Positions 53,650 to 62,952 of a stretch of 64,000 bases of DNA are shown one piece after another. The notes beneath the pieces are model-generated. The model was not told where the DNA came from and did no database searches. It worked only from the letters and a program-made list of their open reading frames with translations. Source of the DNA: UBA1756 sp045130235 (GTDB lineage: Bacteria; Bacteroidota; Bacteroidia; Bacteroidales; WCHB1-69); the NCBI GenBank assembly GCA_045130235.1, contig JBGUPJ010000027.1, positions 41,429-105,428 on the forward strand, given 5' to 3'. Both the position numbers and the translations under genes were made by a program. Numbering within the stretch: the first letter of the stretch is position 1; every line of letters starts with the position of its first letter.

Positions 53650-54414
<765 letters not shown>

Positions 54415-54415
54415 G

Positions 54416-55642
54416 ATGACAAAAGAAGAAAAGCTTATCATCGACCAGTGTATGGCCGACCTCTCCCAATGGAAAGTACAGGACCAGCCCGCCCCGTACC
54501 GCCCGGTGGAGGAGTATTTCCACTGCAAAGTCAAGGACATCGACACACAGATGTGCATCTTCCTGAATGGTTGGTATGTGCATGACAACATGCCTCTGAC
54601 CATTTCACCGGAAGGGGTGATTGTAGGCTCAATGACGGAAGCGGCACAACGCTTTCCCGACAAAGTACTCCCCTACCTCAACCAAAAATCGCTTCCCAAA
54701 GAAGATGACCTCTCGGTGCTCAACCGTCAGCGTTACAACGATGGACTTTTTGTTTATGTTCCTGAAAATGTGACCGTTGAAAAGCCCATCCAGCTCATTT
54801 CACTCACCGACTCGCCCGACGAACTGATGATCAACAACCGCCATCTTATCGTTTTGGAGAAGAATGCGGAATTGTCGTTTGTGCAATGCGACGACTCCAT
54901 CCAGTTCAAGAAGAGTTTCATCAACAATGTCACCCAGATTCATCTGGCGGAGGATGCTCGTCTTTCCTATTATAAAATGGAGAACAAGAATCCCGAGTCG
55001 ATGCTGTTCAATGAGGTGGATGTGGAGCAGAAGGCGCATTCGCAGTTCTATTCCAACGCGATGACCTTCAACACGGGTTATTTGAGAAGCCGCATCAACG
55101 TGCTGCTCACCGAGCCGTTTGCCTCCGCCACGATGCACGGTCTGTATTTGGTGGACCGCCAGCAGCATGTTGACACACAGGTGTTTGTGGACCACCAGGT
55201 GCCCGACTGCGAGAGTCACCAGCTGTACAAGGGTATTGTGGATGACTCGGCGAAGGCCAATTTCTTGGGGCATGTGGTGGTACGTCCGGATGCGCAGCAC
55301 ACGCTGGCCGACCAGACCAACCGCAATATCACCCTCACCGATACGGCGCACGTCACCTCGCGGCCGTTCTTGGAAATCTACGCCGACGATGTAAAGTGCA
55401 ACCACGGCACCACAGTGGGACAGCTGGACGACGACGCGATGTTCTACCTCCGCACCCGCGGTATCTGCGAGCGCAACGCCCGTATGCTGCTGATGTTCGC
55501 TTTCGCAAATGAGATTGCCAACAACATCAAGATCGACTCACTGCGCGACCGCTACTTGGTGATGATTCGCAAACGTCTCAATGGCGAGCTGACCATCTGC
55601 GACCAATGCGTACTGCACTGTCCGCATTTAGTGAACGGCTAA
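54416..55642 (+). CDS. sufD: Fe-S cluster assembly protein SufD
   Basis: A 408-residue beta-helix scaffold subunit. It has the N-terminal helical region, VYVPENVTVEKPIQL, the HVVVRPDAQHTLADQTNRNITL stretch, and the C-terminal KCNHGTTVGQLDDDAMFYLRTRGI motif with the conserved His. The conserved cysteine of the EIYADDVKCNHG motif is the one SufD uses at the SufB interface. It is not SufB: the protein is shorter and lacks the SufB CxxC region. Transcribed with sufC. Confidence 0.93.
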   Translation: MTKEEKLIIDQCMADLSQWKVQDQPAPYRPVEEYFHCKVKDIDTQMCIFLNGWYVHDNMPLTISPEGVIVGSMTEAAQRFPDKVLPYLNQKSLPKEDDLSVLNRQRYNDGLFVYVPENVTVEKPIQLISLTDSPDELMINNRHLIVLEKNAELSFVQCDDSIQFKKSFINNVTQIHLAEDARLSYYKMENKNPESMLFNEVDVEQKAHSQFYSNAMTFNTGYLRSRINVLLTEPFASATMHGLYLVDRQQHVDTQVFVDHQVPDCESHQLYKGIVDDSAKANFLGHVVVRPDAQHTLADQTNRNITLTDTAHVTSRPFLEIYADDVKCNHGTTVGQLDDDAMFYLRTRGICERNARMLLMFAFANEIANNIKIDSLRDRYLVMIRKRLNGELTICDQCVLHCPHLVNG

Positions 55643-55659
55643 TTGATTCTAACCCCGCC

Positions 55660-57138
55660 ATGAAACACCGACTTCTCCCCTACCTTACGATGCTTTTCGG
55701 GTGGCTATTGCTGCCGGAAATGGTGGTAGCGCAGTCGGATGCGCCCTTGCGCGTGGAGTTTCCCGCCGCTAAAGACCAACACGACTACAACATGGCCGTT
55801 GCCGACACGATGGGGCTGTTCGTCTTCTACGATGCTGGCAGTATCAGTGCGGATAGCAACCGCTGGATTTTTCTCTATTACGATACTAACTTCGTAAAAA
55901 TCAATACATCCAACATTTTCTTACCCCCACAAACCGACTACGTTTCCTCCAGTTTTTGCGATGGCACGCTTTATTTGCTCATGCAAAAAAGATTACCCAA
56001 GAAGAGCCCACCACGCACTTTTATCGTGGCCATCACACCCGAAAAACGAACTTTTGAAGTGTCGGAGATTGACGGGATACAGGCCAATGACCTGTCGGAG
56101 ATTTATGCGGCGGAAGGGCAGTTTCTTCTGCTGGCCACAGGGACCAAATCCGACCTTGTCTATTTCTACCAGCCATCATTACACAAGCTGACAACACTCA
56201 GCGACATCTTCAGCTATACGGTGGAGTTTTGCACGGCAGACACGGCTGCCCGCCGGTGGCTTATCGGACTGCACCAGATCAGCAGCGTGCAGGATGACCT
56301 GTTTCTGTACGAATACAACTTTGGAGGCGGAAAAGGTAATCTCACCCACTTTCCGCAACAGCTGCCCAGCGGCACCAACGTGCTGTGTCAGACCGCACGC
56401 GCCTTCCCGCTCAACTCCGACACCACCCTGCTGCTCGGCACCTACAACAACATCTCCGACCGGCAGTCGGTCAACCTGCACTCGGGCGTTTACTCGGTGC
56501 TTTTCAGCCATCACCAGTTCGATACCCTTCAAACCTACAACTTCACCAGTCTCAAAAGCGGCAGCGCCGCCAACACACCCAACGCCAACCTCAACCTGCA
56601 ACTCCAACTCGGTTCATCCACTTGTACGTCAGAGCAATACAGCATTATTTCGGAAGTCTATTATCCCGACTACAGTTACACTTACAACAATCATTACAAC
56701 GACTATAACTACTACAGTTCGACACCTACCACGGTTTTCCTCGGCTACCAGTTTGTGAACGCCTACATCACTACTTTTGACCCATCGGGGCATTTGTTAT
56801 GGGATCATTATTTCCCGCTCACCTCCATCAGCAACATGCAGCTCGGGCCTGTACTCCTCCTTTCGTATATTGGCGAGGACGCTCTGGTGTATTATATGCG
56901 TAACAACCGATTAACCAATACTTTAATCAACGGATACGAGACACTGGAGAAGCTCACCTCCATGAGCATCGAGACGTTGAATACCCGTGATGTGGTGGAA
57001 TACAGCTACGGCATCCAGATCCAGCGGTGGTATGGCGACAATTTCATCGTGAGCGGCTACCACTACCTGCGAAACCGCGACAAAGCCGCCAAGGCAAAAC
57101 GGTACGTGTTCTTTATCAACAAATTAGAATACCGATAA
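55660..57138 (+). CDS. Secreted protein of unknown function
   Basis: A 492-residue protein with a signal peptide (MKHRLLPYLTMLFGWLLLPEMVVAQ). The mature part has many beta strands with aromatic-rich spacing (WIFLYYDTNFVKI, YLLMQKRLPKK, VFLGYQFVNAYITTFDPSGHLLWDHYFP) compatible with a beta-propeller, and a Tyr/Asn-rich loop (YPDYSYTYNNHYNDYNYY). There is no T9SS sorting domain. I do not recognise the family. It starts 17 bases after sufD and precedes the LRR gene by 3 bases. Confidence 0.7.
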   Translation: MKHRLLPYLTMLFGWLLLPEMVVAQSDAPLRVEFPAAKDQHDYNMAVADTMGLFVFYDAGSISADSNRWIFLYYDTNFVKINTSNIFLPPQTDYVSSSFCDGTLYLLMQKRLPKKSPPRTFIVAITPEKRTFEVSEIDGIQANDLSEIYAAEGQFLLLATGTKSDLVYFYQPSLHKLTTLSDIFSYTVEFCTADTAARRWLIGLHQISSVQDDLFLYEYNFGGGKGNLTHFPQQLPSGTNVLCQTARAFPLNSDTTLLLGTYNNISDRQSVNLHSGVYSVLFSHHQFDTLQTYNFTSLKSGSAANTPNANLNLQLQLGSSTCTSEQYSIISEVYYPDYSYTYNNHYNDYNYYSSTPTTVFLGYQFVNAYITTFDPSGHLLWDHYFPLTSISNMQLGPVLLLSYIGEDALVYYMRNNRLTNTLINGYETLEKLTSMSIETLNTRDVVEYSYGIQIQRWYGDNFIVSGYHYLRNRDKAAKAKRYVFFINKLEYR

Positions 57139-57141
57139 ACC

Positions 57142-57756
57142 ATGCGTCGAACTACTATCCTTCTGTCTTTTCTTCTTTTATTTTGGATGATGGATGGACA
57201 ATGCCAGCTGCTGAGTGAGTCGGAGCTGAAAAAGAAGCCCGTGTTCACTTCAATAGAAGAGGCAGCAAAAGCACCTGAGGAAGTTTACAGGATGAAGCTG
57301 CGCATCAAGGCCGACTCGTTACCGGACGAGCTTTTCCAATTCACCAACTTGCAAGAATTGGTGGTGTCGCACTGCAAGTTGAGCGTACTCAACGCCCGCA
57401 TCGGCGAGCTCACGCAATTGCAACGATTAGACGTGTCGGCGAACCACTTGGTGGTGCTGCCCGAAAGCATCTGTCAGCTGAAGAATCTCAAAGATTTGAT
57501 TATCAATCGCAACATCATCGCCGCGCTGCCGCAAAACATCGGTAATATGGTGAGTTTGGAATACATTGATGCGTGGAACAATCCACTTTACGTGCTGCCC
57601 GAAAGTATAGCGGCTTTGCGAGAAGTGCTGAAAGAGATTGACATCCGGCAGGTGGAACTCTGGGATGAGGAGCTGGAGGCGATGGAAAAGCTGCTGCCGA
57701 ACACCAAGATTCAGTACACCTCCACCTGTGACTGTCACGGCACGCGCGACAAGTAG
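57142..57756 (+). CDS. Secreted leucine-rich-repeat protein
   Basis: A 204-residue protein with a signal peptide (MRRTTILLSFLLLFWMMDGQ) and about five LRR units of 23 residues (LPDELFQFTNLQELVVSHCKL, LTQLQRLDVSANHL, LKNLKDLIINRNI, MVSLEYIDAWNNP). It is capped by a Cys-x-Cys C-terminal segment (STCDCHG). Periplasmic or lipid-free surface binding is likely; the ligand is unknown. It ends at the base before convergent ftsY begins its stop. Confidence 0.8.
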   Translation: MRRTTILLSFLLLFWMMDGQCQLLSESELKKKPVFTSIEEAAKAPEEVYRMKLRIKADSLPDELFQFTNLQELVVSHCKLSVLNARIGELTQLQRLDVSANHLVVLPESICQLKNLKDLIINRNIIAALPQNIGNMVSLEYIDAWNNPLYVLPESIAALREVLKEIDIRQVELWDEELEAMEKLLPNTKIQYTSTCDCHGTRDK

Positions 57757-58716
57757 TTAGGATTCTGGGAAGAAGGAATCCACGAACTCACGGCGGTTGA
57801 ACACCTGTAGCTGATCGATTTTTTCGCCCACGCCGATATATTTAACAGGTATTTTGAACTGGTGGGAGATGCCGATGACCACACCTCCCTTGGCGGTTCC
57901 GTCGAGTTTGGTGATGGCGAGAGCGTTGACCTCGGTGGCGGCGGTGAACTGTTTGGCCTGTTCGATGGCGTTCTGACCCGTGGAGCCGTCGAGTACGAGC
58001 AACACCTCATCGGGGGTGTTGGGCAGAAGTTTGCCCGTAACATTCTTGATTTTAGAAAGTTCACGCATCAAGTTAGCCTTATTATGGAGTCGGCCAGCGG
58101 TGTCGATGATGACAACATCGCACTTTTTGGCGATGGCCGACTTGACGGTGTCGTAAGCGACGGCGGCAGGATCGGCGCCCATGGGCTGTACCACGATAGG
58201 CACGTCGGCGCGTTCGGCCCACACCTCGAGCTGGTCCACAGCAGCGGCACGGAAAGTGTCGGCAGCACCGAGCATGACCGAGTAGCCTTTCTTCTTGAAC
58301 TGATAGGCCAACTTGCCGATAGTGGTGGTTTTACCGGCACCATTCACACCTACCACCATGATGACATAGGGCCGTCCCAGATCTGCAGGAATCGAGAAGT
58401 CGGTCTGATCTTCTTGGTTATTTTCCATCAGCAAACCCGCAATCTCCTCTCGGAGAATCATTTGCAATTGTCCCGTTCCCAAATATTTGTCTCGCGATAC
58501 GCGTGCCTCAATGCGCTCAATGATGTTCAAGGTTGTTTCCACCCCCACATCCGAAGTCACCAGCACTTCCTCCAAGTTATCAAGCACCTCATCATCCACC
58601 TTTGACTTGCCAACGACTGTTTTGGCCAATTTGGCAAAAAAACTCTCTTTTGACTTCTCCAGTCCTTTATTCAGTTCTTCTTTCTTTTCTTTGGAAAAAA
58701 ATGAGAAAAAGCCCAT
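57757..58716 (-). CDS. ftsY: Signal recognition particle receptor FtsY
   Basis: A 319-residue SRP GTPase that docks ribosome-nascent chain complexes to SecYEG. It has a short N domain (helical, about 1-100) and G domain with GVNGAGKTTT (G1), DTAGR (G3), TKLDGTAKGG (G4/G5) and a final GVGEKIDQLQVF. The long acidic A domain of E. coli FtsY is absent, as in many phyla. Promoter-like TATCTTTG lies at 58741-58748. It is convergent with the LRR gene with no gap and no separate terminator. Confidence 0.96.
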   Translation of the reverse strand: MGFFSFFSKEKKEELNKGLEKSKESFFAKLAKTVVGKSKVDDEVLDNLEEVLVTSDVGVETTLNIIERIEARVSRDKYLGTGQLQMILREEIAGLLMENNQEDQTDFSIPADLGRPYVIMVVGVNGAGKTTTIGKLAYQFKKKGYSVMLGAADTFRAAAVDQLEVWAERADVPIVVQPMGADPAAVAYDTVKSAIAKKCDVVIIDTAGRLHNKANLMRELSKIKNVTGKLLPNTPDEVLLVLDGSTGQNAIEQAKQFTAATEVNALAITKLDGTAKGGVVIGISHQFKIPVKYIGVGEKIDQLQVFNRREFVDSFFPES

Positions 58717-58740
58717 ATCTACAATATTTTAAATTGGCTG

Positions 58741-58748
58741 CAAAGATA
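58741..58748 (-). promoter_or_regulatory. ftsY promoter -7 element
   Basis: Minus-strand TATCTTTG (58741-58748), 24 bases before the ftsY start. The -33 match at 58763-58766 gives a short spacer. Confidence 0.5.
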
Positions 58749-58829
58749 CAAAAAACTATGCGCAAAACACACGGTAGATACAATAAATTTTAAATTGGGA
58801 AGAATGTGCGGAAATCCGAATATTTTTAT

Positions 58830-58837
58830 TATTTTTG
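58830..58837 (+). promoter_or_regulatory. Promoter -7 element of the small lipoprotein gene
   Basis: TATTTTTG then CAC, 34 bases before the start codon at 58872. Confidence 0.55.
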
Positions 58838-58871
58838 CACTTTCAAAGAAAAACAACTAATCCTATTCATT

Positions 58872-59273
58872 ATGAAAAAATATTTCATCACCTTATTTGT
58901 AGGCATTCTGTTAGTTTTAGTTGCGGGATGCACGAAATTCGAGCCTGCCACCGTGGATGCTTCTGTCACCCCCATTGTCTATCCGGGCACTTGCATTATG
59001 GACTGCAAAGGCACCATCACCGCAAACGGCGGATGCAAATACTTTAATGAGGTGGGCTTTCTGTTCAGCCTCACCCCCGAACCCACCTACAAGGCTGAGG
59101 GTGTAACCACCATTGCTATGGAAGAGCATGATGGGAAAAGCACCACTTTCAACCTTACCTATAACGCTCCCGTACTTGACACTGTGTATTACGTGCGCGC
59201 ATACGTGTGCACCAATGCCGGTACGGGCTACAGCGAAGCCAAAATCATCCCCACCTACACCGACAACGAATAA
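58872..59273 (+). CDS. Small lipoprotein with one Ig-like domain
   Basis: A 133-residue protein, lipobox VAGC (lipidated Cys20). The mature part reads like a single fibronectin/Ig-type beta sandwich (CKGTITANGGCKYFNEVGFLF, YYVRAYVCTNAGTGYSE). The VRAYVxTxxGTGYSEAxI pattern is common in Bacteroidota surface lipoproteins. Four Cys could pair. Function unknown. Buk starts 30 bases downstream. Confidence 0.75.
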   Translation: MKKYFITLFVGILLVLVAGCTKFEPATVDASVTPIVYPGTCIMDCKGTITANGGCKYFNEVGFLFSLTPEPTYKAEGVTTIAMEEHDGKSTTFNLTYNAPVLDTVYYVRAYVCTNAGTGYSEAKIIPTYTDNE

Positions 59274-59303
59274 ATTTTATCCATCATAAAACTGAACTTT
59301 ATA

Positions 59304-60377
59304 ATGAGAAACAAGATTCTTGCCATCAATCCAGGAGCCACCTCCACTAAAATTGCTGTTTTTGAAGGCGAAAAAAACATTTTCACCACCAATATCAAGC
59401 ACTCCGTCGATGAGCTGTCGAAATTCGCAGTTCTTGCCGACCAATATGACTACCGCAAAAATTTCGTTCTGGAAGAGTTGAAAAATCAGAACATTAACTT
59501 GGACGAGATTGCCATCGTGATGGGTCGCGGCGGTCTCATCAAACCGCTCACTTCCGGTGTGTATCGCGTCAACGATTTGATGAAGAAGCATTTGCTGGAA
59601 GGCTACAACGGTGTTCACGCCTGCAACCTCGGCGGTCTGATTGCCGACAGTGTGGCCAAGATGATTGGGTTAAAAGAGGCTTACATCGCCGACCCCGTCA
59701 TCGTGGATGAGATGGAGGATATCGCCCGCATATCGGGACACAAAGACTTTGAGCGCCTTTCCATCTTCCATGCATTGAACCAGAAGGCCATTGCCCGCAC
59801 GTATGCCAAATCCATTGGCAAGAAATATGAAGAGCTGAACCTGATTGTGGCGCACATGGGCGGCGGCATCAGCGTAGGCGCGCACCGCAAGGGCCGCGTC
59901 ATCGATGTGAACCAGGCACTTGAAGGCGAAGGACCATTCTCGCCAGAGCGTTCTGGAACCCTCCCGATGGACCAGATCATTAAGGCTTGCTACAGCGGCA
60001 AATACACCTACGAGGAGATGCGCAAGGTCATCGTGGGCAAAGGCGGTCTTGTATCCTACCTCGGCACCAACGACGCATACGAGGTGGAGAAACGCGCCCT
60101 TGCCGGCGACAAATACGCCGACCTTATCGAGCGTGCCATGGCCTACCAGATTGGCAAGCAGATTGCCGGCAATGCAGCCGTTCTTGAAGGCAAAGTCGAT
60201 GCCATTCTGCTCACCGGCGGTATCGCTTACGGCAAACCCATCGTCGGCCACATCAAACGCCACGTTGAGTGGATCGCCCCCGTCGCCGTTTATCCTGGCG
60301 AGGACGAGATGGCTTCCATGGCCATGAACGCCCGTATGATCCTCGACGGCAGCGTGGAGGTGAAAGACTACGAATAG
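59304..60377 (+). CDS. buk: Butyrate kinase
   Basis: A 357-residue ASKHA-fold kinase converting butyryl phosphate + ADP to butyrate + ATP. It begins with the phosphate-1 motif NPGATSTK. The GRGGLIKPL, LSIFHALNQKAIAR and VAHMGGGISVGAH segments are typical, and LLTGGIAYGKPI is the adenosine motif. Length matches butyrate/branched-chain acid kinases rather than acetate kinase (about 400). No phosphotransbutyrylase (ptb) gene is next to it. It could close lysine or other amino-acid fermentation that Kce feeds. Confidence 0.95.
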   Translation: MRNKILAINPGATSTKIAVFEGEKNIFTTNIKHSVDELSKFAVLADQYDYRKNFVLEELKNQNINLDEIAIVMGRGGLIKPLTSGVYRVNDLMKKHLLEGYNGVHACNLGGLIADSVAKMIGLKEAYIADPVIVDEMEDIARISGHKDFERLSIFHALNQKAIARTYAKSIGKKYEELNLIVAHMGGGISVGAHRKGRVIDVNQALEGEGPFSPERSGTLPMDQIIKACYSGKYTYEEMRKVIVGKGGLVSYLGTNDAYEVEKRALAGDKYADLIERAMAYQIGKQIAGNAAVLEGKVDAILLTGGIAYGKPIVGHIKRHVEWIAPVAVYPGEDEMASMAMNARMILDGSVEVKDYE

Positions 60378-60405
60378 TCAAAGAAAAATATTTATAAAAA
60401 TCCGT

Positions 60406-60440
60406 GAATGGGGGTGTTGCAACATCCCCATTCTTTTTTT
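60406..60440 (+). terminator. Terminator of buk
   Basis: Stem GAATGGGGGTGTT (60406-60418) with 60421-60433 (one mismatch), followed by seven T. It lies 28 bases after the stop. Confidence 0.88.
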
Positions 60441-60472
60441 GGGGGGAAAATCACAATTTATTGCCCGTCCCT

Positions 60473-61972
60473 TCAGCTCTCCTCTTTTCCTTTATCCTCC
60501 TCCAACTTCTCCTCCCAAAAATCCGCACCTTTAATATTCAAGCTCTTGGGGTCGAATACAGGCTCTTTGCCAGCCTTTTTCTGCCGCTCATAGTCGCGTA
60601 AGGATCGGATAGCCTTCGGAAACAGCAGCAGTATCGCAATAATGTTGATCCACGCCATGGTGCCCACACCTATATCGCCGAGATCCCACGCCGCCTTAGC
60701 AGCCTTCAGCGAGCCATAAAACACCGCCGCCACGATGACGAATCGAAGAATCCATACGGCGACATGCTCTTTTTTCCCTTTACCCAAAAGATATACGAGC
60801 CCTGTCTCCGCATAGTAATAATAAGCCATGATGGTGGTGAAGGCAAAGAAGGCCAACGCCACTGCGATCACGATATTGCCCACCGAACTGCCCAACAATG
60901 TACCGATAGCGGTGGCCGTATATGACACATCTGGCTCGCCCAACCCGTAGGGAGATTGGAACAGTACAGCACCCGTGGAGGCATCCACCACATTGTAGGT
61001 CTTGGTGGCCAGAATCATCACCGCGGTGGCCGTACACACCAGCAGCGTATCCACATACACCGAGAAGGCCTGTACCAGTCCCTGCTTCACAGGATGCGAC
61101 ACCTTGGCAGCGCCTGCCACGATAGGGCCAGTTCCCTGCCCCGCCTCGTTGGAGTAGATGCCACGCTTCACGCCCCATGCGATGGTAGCGCCGATGATGC
61201 CGCCAAAAATCTCATGCACGCCGAAAGCGCTACGGAACATATCGGAAAAGACCGCCGGCACCACTGAGGCATTACACACCAGAACCACGATGGCGAGGAT
61301 GACATAAAATATCGCCATAAAGGGTGCCACCACCTCTGCCACAACGGCGATACGCTTCACACCACCGATAATCACAAGGCCAAGCACTATAGCCGTGACA
61401 AGCCCCACCACCCAAGGGCTCACATTGGGCAAAGCATTAGAGAAGGCAATGGCGATGCCGTTGCTCTGCACGGGCGGCATAAGAAGTCCGCATGCCACCA
61501 CTGAGCACACCGCAAACGTGACGGCCAGCCAGCGCCAGCGCAAGCCCTTTTCAATGTAATAGGAAGGGCCGCCGCGGAACTGTCCGTTATGGTTTTCCTT
61601 GTAAATCTGCGCCAGTGTCGCCTCCACGAACGCAGAACCGGAACCGAGGAAGGCGATAATCCACATCCAGACGATAGCGCCCGGTCCGCCATAACCGATA
61701 GCGGTAGCCACACCCACAATGTTGCCCGTACCCACACGGCCCGACAGCGCCATGGCAAACGCCTGGAAGGAGGTGATGCCCGTTTTTTGTTTTTTGTCGG
61801 TGGAAAAGAGCAGCCGCACCATCTCACCGAAACGGCGCACCTGCACAAAACGGGTGAGAATGGAGAAAAAGAGACCTGCGCCGAGACAAAGGATAATCAG
61901 CGCCGGACTCCACACCCAGCTTGAGAGGGTGGCGATAGCATTCTCTACGTCAATACGAAGAATCGGCAACAT
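60473..61972 (-). CDS. Sodium:alanine/glycine symporter (AGCS family)
   Basis: A 499-residue inner-membrane transporter with about eleven hydrophobic helices. AGCS marks are present: FSILTRFVQVRRFGEM near the start, ALSGRVGTGNIVGVATAIGYGGPGAI, FVEATLAQIYK, and GVKRGIYSNEAGQGTGPI. It imports alanine or glycine (or related amino acids) with sodium, which fits an amino-acid fermenter. The C-terminus is charged (EEKLEEDKGKEES). I chose the ATG at 61972, directly behind a strong promoter, over one 16 codons upstream that lies before the transcript start. Confidence 0.93.
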   Translation of the reverse strand: MLPILRIDVENAIATLSSWVWSPALIILCLGAGLFFSILTRFVQVRRFGEMVRLLFSTDKKQKTGITSFQAFAMALSGRVGTGNIVGVATAIGYGGPGAIVWMWIIAFLGSGSAFVEATLAQIYKENHNGQFRGGPSYYIEKGLRWRWLAVTFAVCSVVACGLLMPPVQSNGIAIAFSNALPNVSPWVVGLVTAIVLGLVIIGGVKRIAVVAEVVAPFMAIFYVILAIVVLVCNASVVPAVFSDMFRSAFGVHEIFGGIIGATIAWGVKRGIYSNEAGQGTGPIVAGAAKVSHPVKQGLVQAFSVYVDTLLVCTATAVMILATKTYNVVDASTGAVLFQSPYGLGEPDVSYTATAIGTLLGSSVGNIVIAVALAFFAFTTIMAYYYYAETGLVYLLGKGKKEHVAVWILRFVIVAAVFYGSLKAAKAAWDLGDIGVGTMAWINIIAILLLFPKAIRSLRDYERQKKAGKEPVFDPKSLNIKGADFWEEKLEEDKGKEES

Positions 61973-61990
61973 GGGGAGATTTTTAGGCTG

Positions 61991-62021
61991 CAAATATACG
62001 ACAAAATTTTCTCCCCACAAA
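61991..62021 (-). promoter_or_regulatory. Promoter of the AGCS symporter gene
   Basis: Minus-strand TTTG (62018-62021), 19 bases, TATATTTG (61991-61998): near-ideal. Start codon 18 bases further on. Confidence 0.75.
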
Positions 62022-62037
62022 ATCGCCAGAGGCGAAT

Positions 62038-62844
62038 TTAGCGACGACGGCTTTGGATATAGTCGTTCAGTTCCTCAATGGAATACGAGAACTCAAATAC
62101 TTTGTTGAGTTTGTAATACTTGTTGGGGTCGAAACAGTAGTCGTAGGCGAATTTGAGATATTCGAGTTTGGTATTCTCGAAGTCGAACAACATGGCGATT
62201 TCGGCCAGTTGGTCCACAGTGAGCCATTCGGCTTGGGTGGCCTGCTTGGCGATGGTGAGTTTCTTGTCCTCGAAAGTCTCATTGGCCACCAACATCTTGA
62301 TTTCACGGAAATCGTGGTCGTTGCAAGGCATCGGACCGGCGGGGACTGGCGGCGGGGGGGCCATGCCGGGAGCGGGTGCGGGAACGGGTGCCCCATGCGG
62401 GTGGTGAGGGTCTGGCTGTCCTACCGGACGGTTCACATCGGCCTCATACATCGCATTCATCTGGGCGGTCATCTGCATAAACGAACCCACCATTGAGTTG
62501 GCCATCTGCACATCCTGATCCACACAGCGCAAGGTAATGCGATTGTAGTAAGGGTCGAAACTTACTGAGTAGTAGTTCTTTCCCTCATGTGTCTGGATCT
62601 GGGTGGTCATCGAGGTCTGACTGGGGTTGTTCATCGTGACCGAAATACTGTAAACGCCCGTTGTGAGATTGTTGACAAATACCGCCTCTGACGGGTCGTT
62701 GTTCTGCAAGACATTATTGACAAAGATCCAGAACATCTCGTGTTGATCAGCCTGAATGACTAATGAGGCGGATTGGGGCTGCGCAAAGGCGAACAACGCA
62801 CCGAAACACAGCATGATGGACGTGATAACTTTTTTCATTTTCAA
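62038..62844 (-). CDS. Secreted DUF4476-domain protein
   Basis: A 268-residue protein with a signal peptide (MKMKKVITSIMLCFGALFAFAQ), a PEGA-like beta domain (about 25-110, LVIQADQHEMFWIFVNN... GVYSISVTM), a Pro-rich linker (about 145-172, with PHHPHG and APAPGMAPPPP) and a C-terminal DUF4476 helical domain (about 180-265, FREIKMLVANETFEDKKLTIAKQA). DUF4476 is frequent in Bacteroidota; its role is unknown. TACCTTTG at 62929-62936 (minus) is the likely promoter. Confidence 0.85.
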   Translation of the reverse strand: MKMKKVITSIMLCFGALFAFAQPQSASLVIQADQHEMFWIFVNNVLQNNDPSEAVFVNNLTTGVYSISVTMNNPSQTSMTTQIQTHEGKNYYSVSFDPYYNRITLRCVDQDVQMANSMVGSFMQMTAQMNAMYEADVNRPVGQPDPHHPHGAPVPAPAPGMAPPPPVPAGPMPCNDHDFREIKMLVANETFEDKKLTIAKQATQAEWLTVDQLAEIAMLFDFENTKLEYLKFAYDYCFDPNKYYKLNKVFEFSYSIEELNDYIQSRRR

Positions 62845-62952
62845 TAATAAGGACTTCTCAATTTACTTTTTGCGCCGTATTTCCGAACCTTGCGAAGTCC
62901 TTTGACAACATCCAGAAAAACGACGGTGCAAAGGTACAATATATTTTTAAAT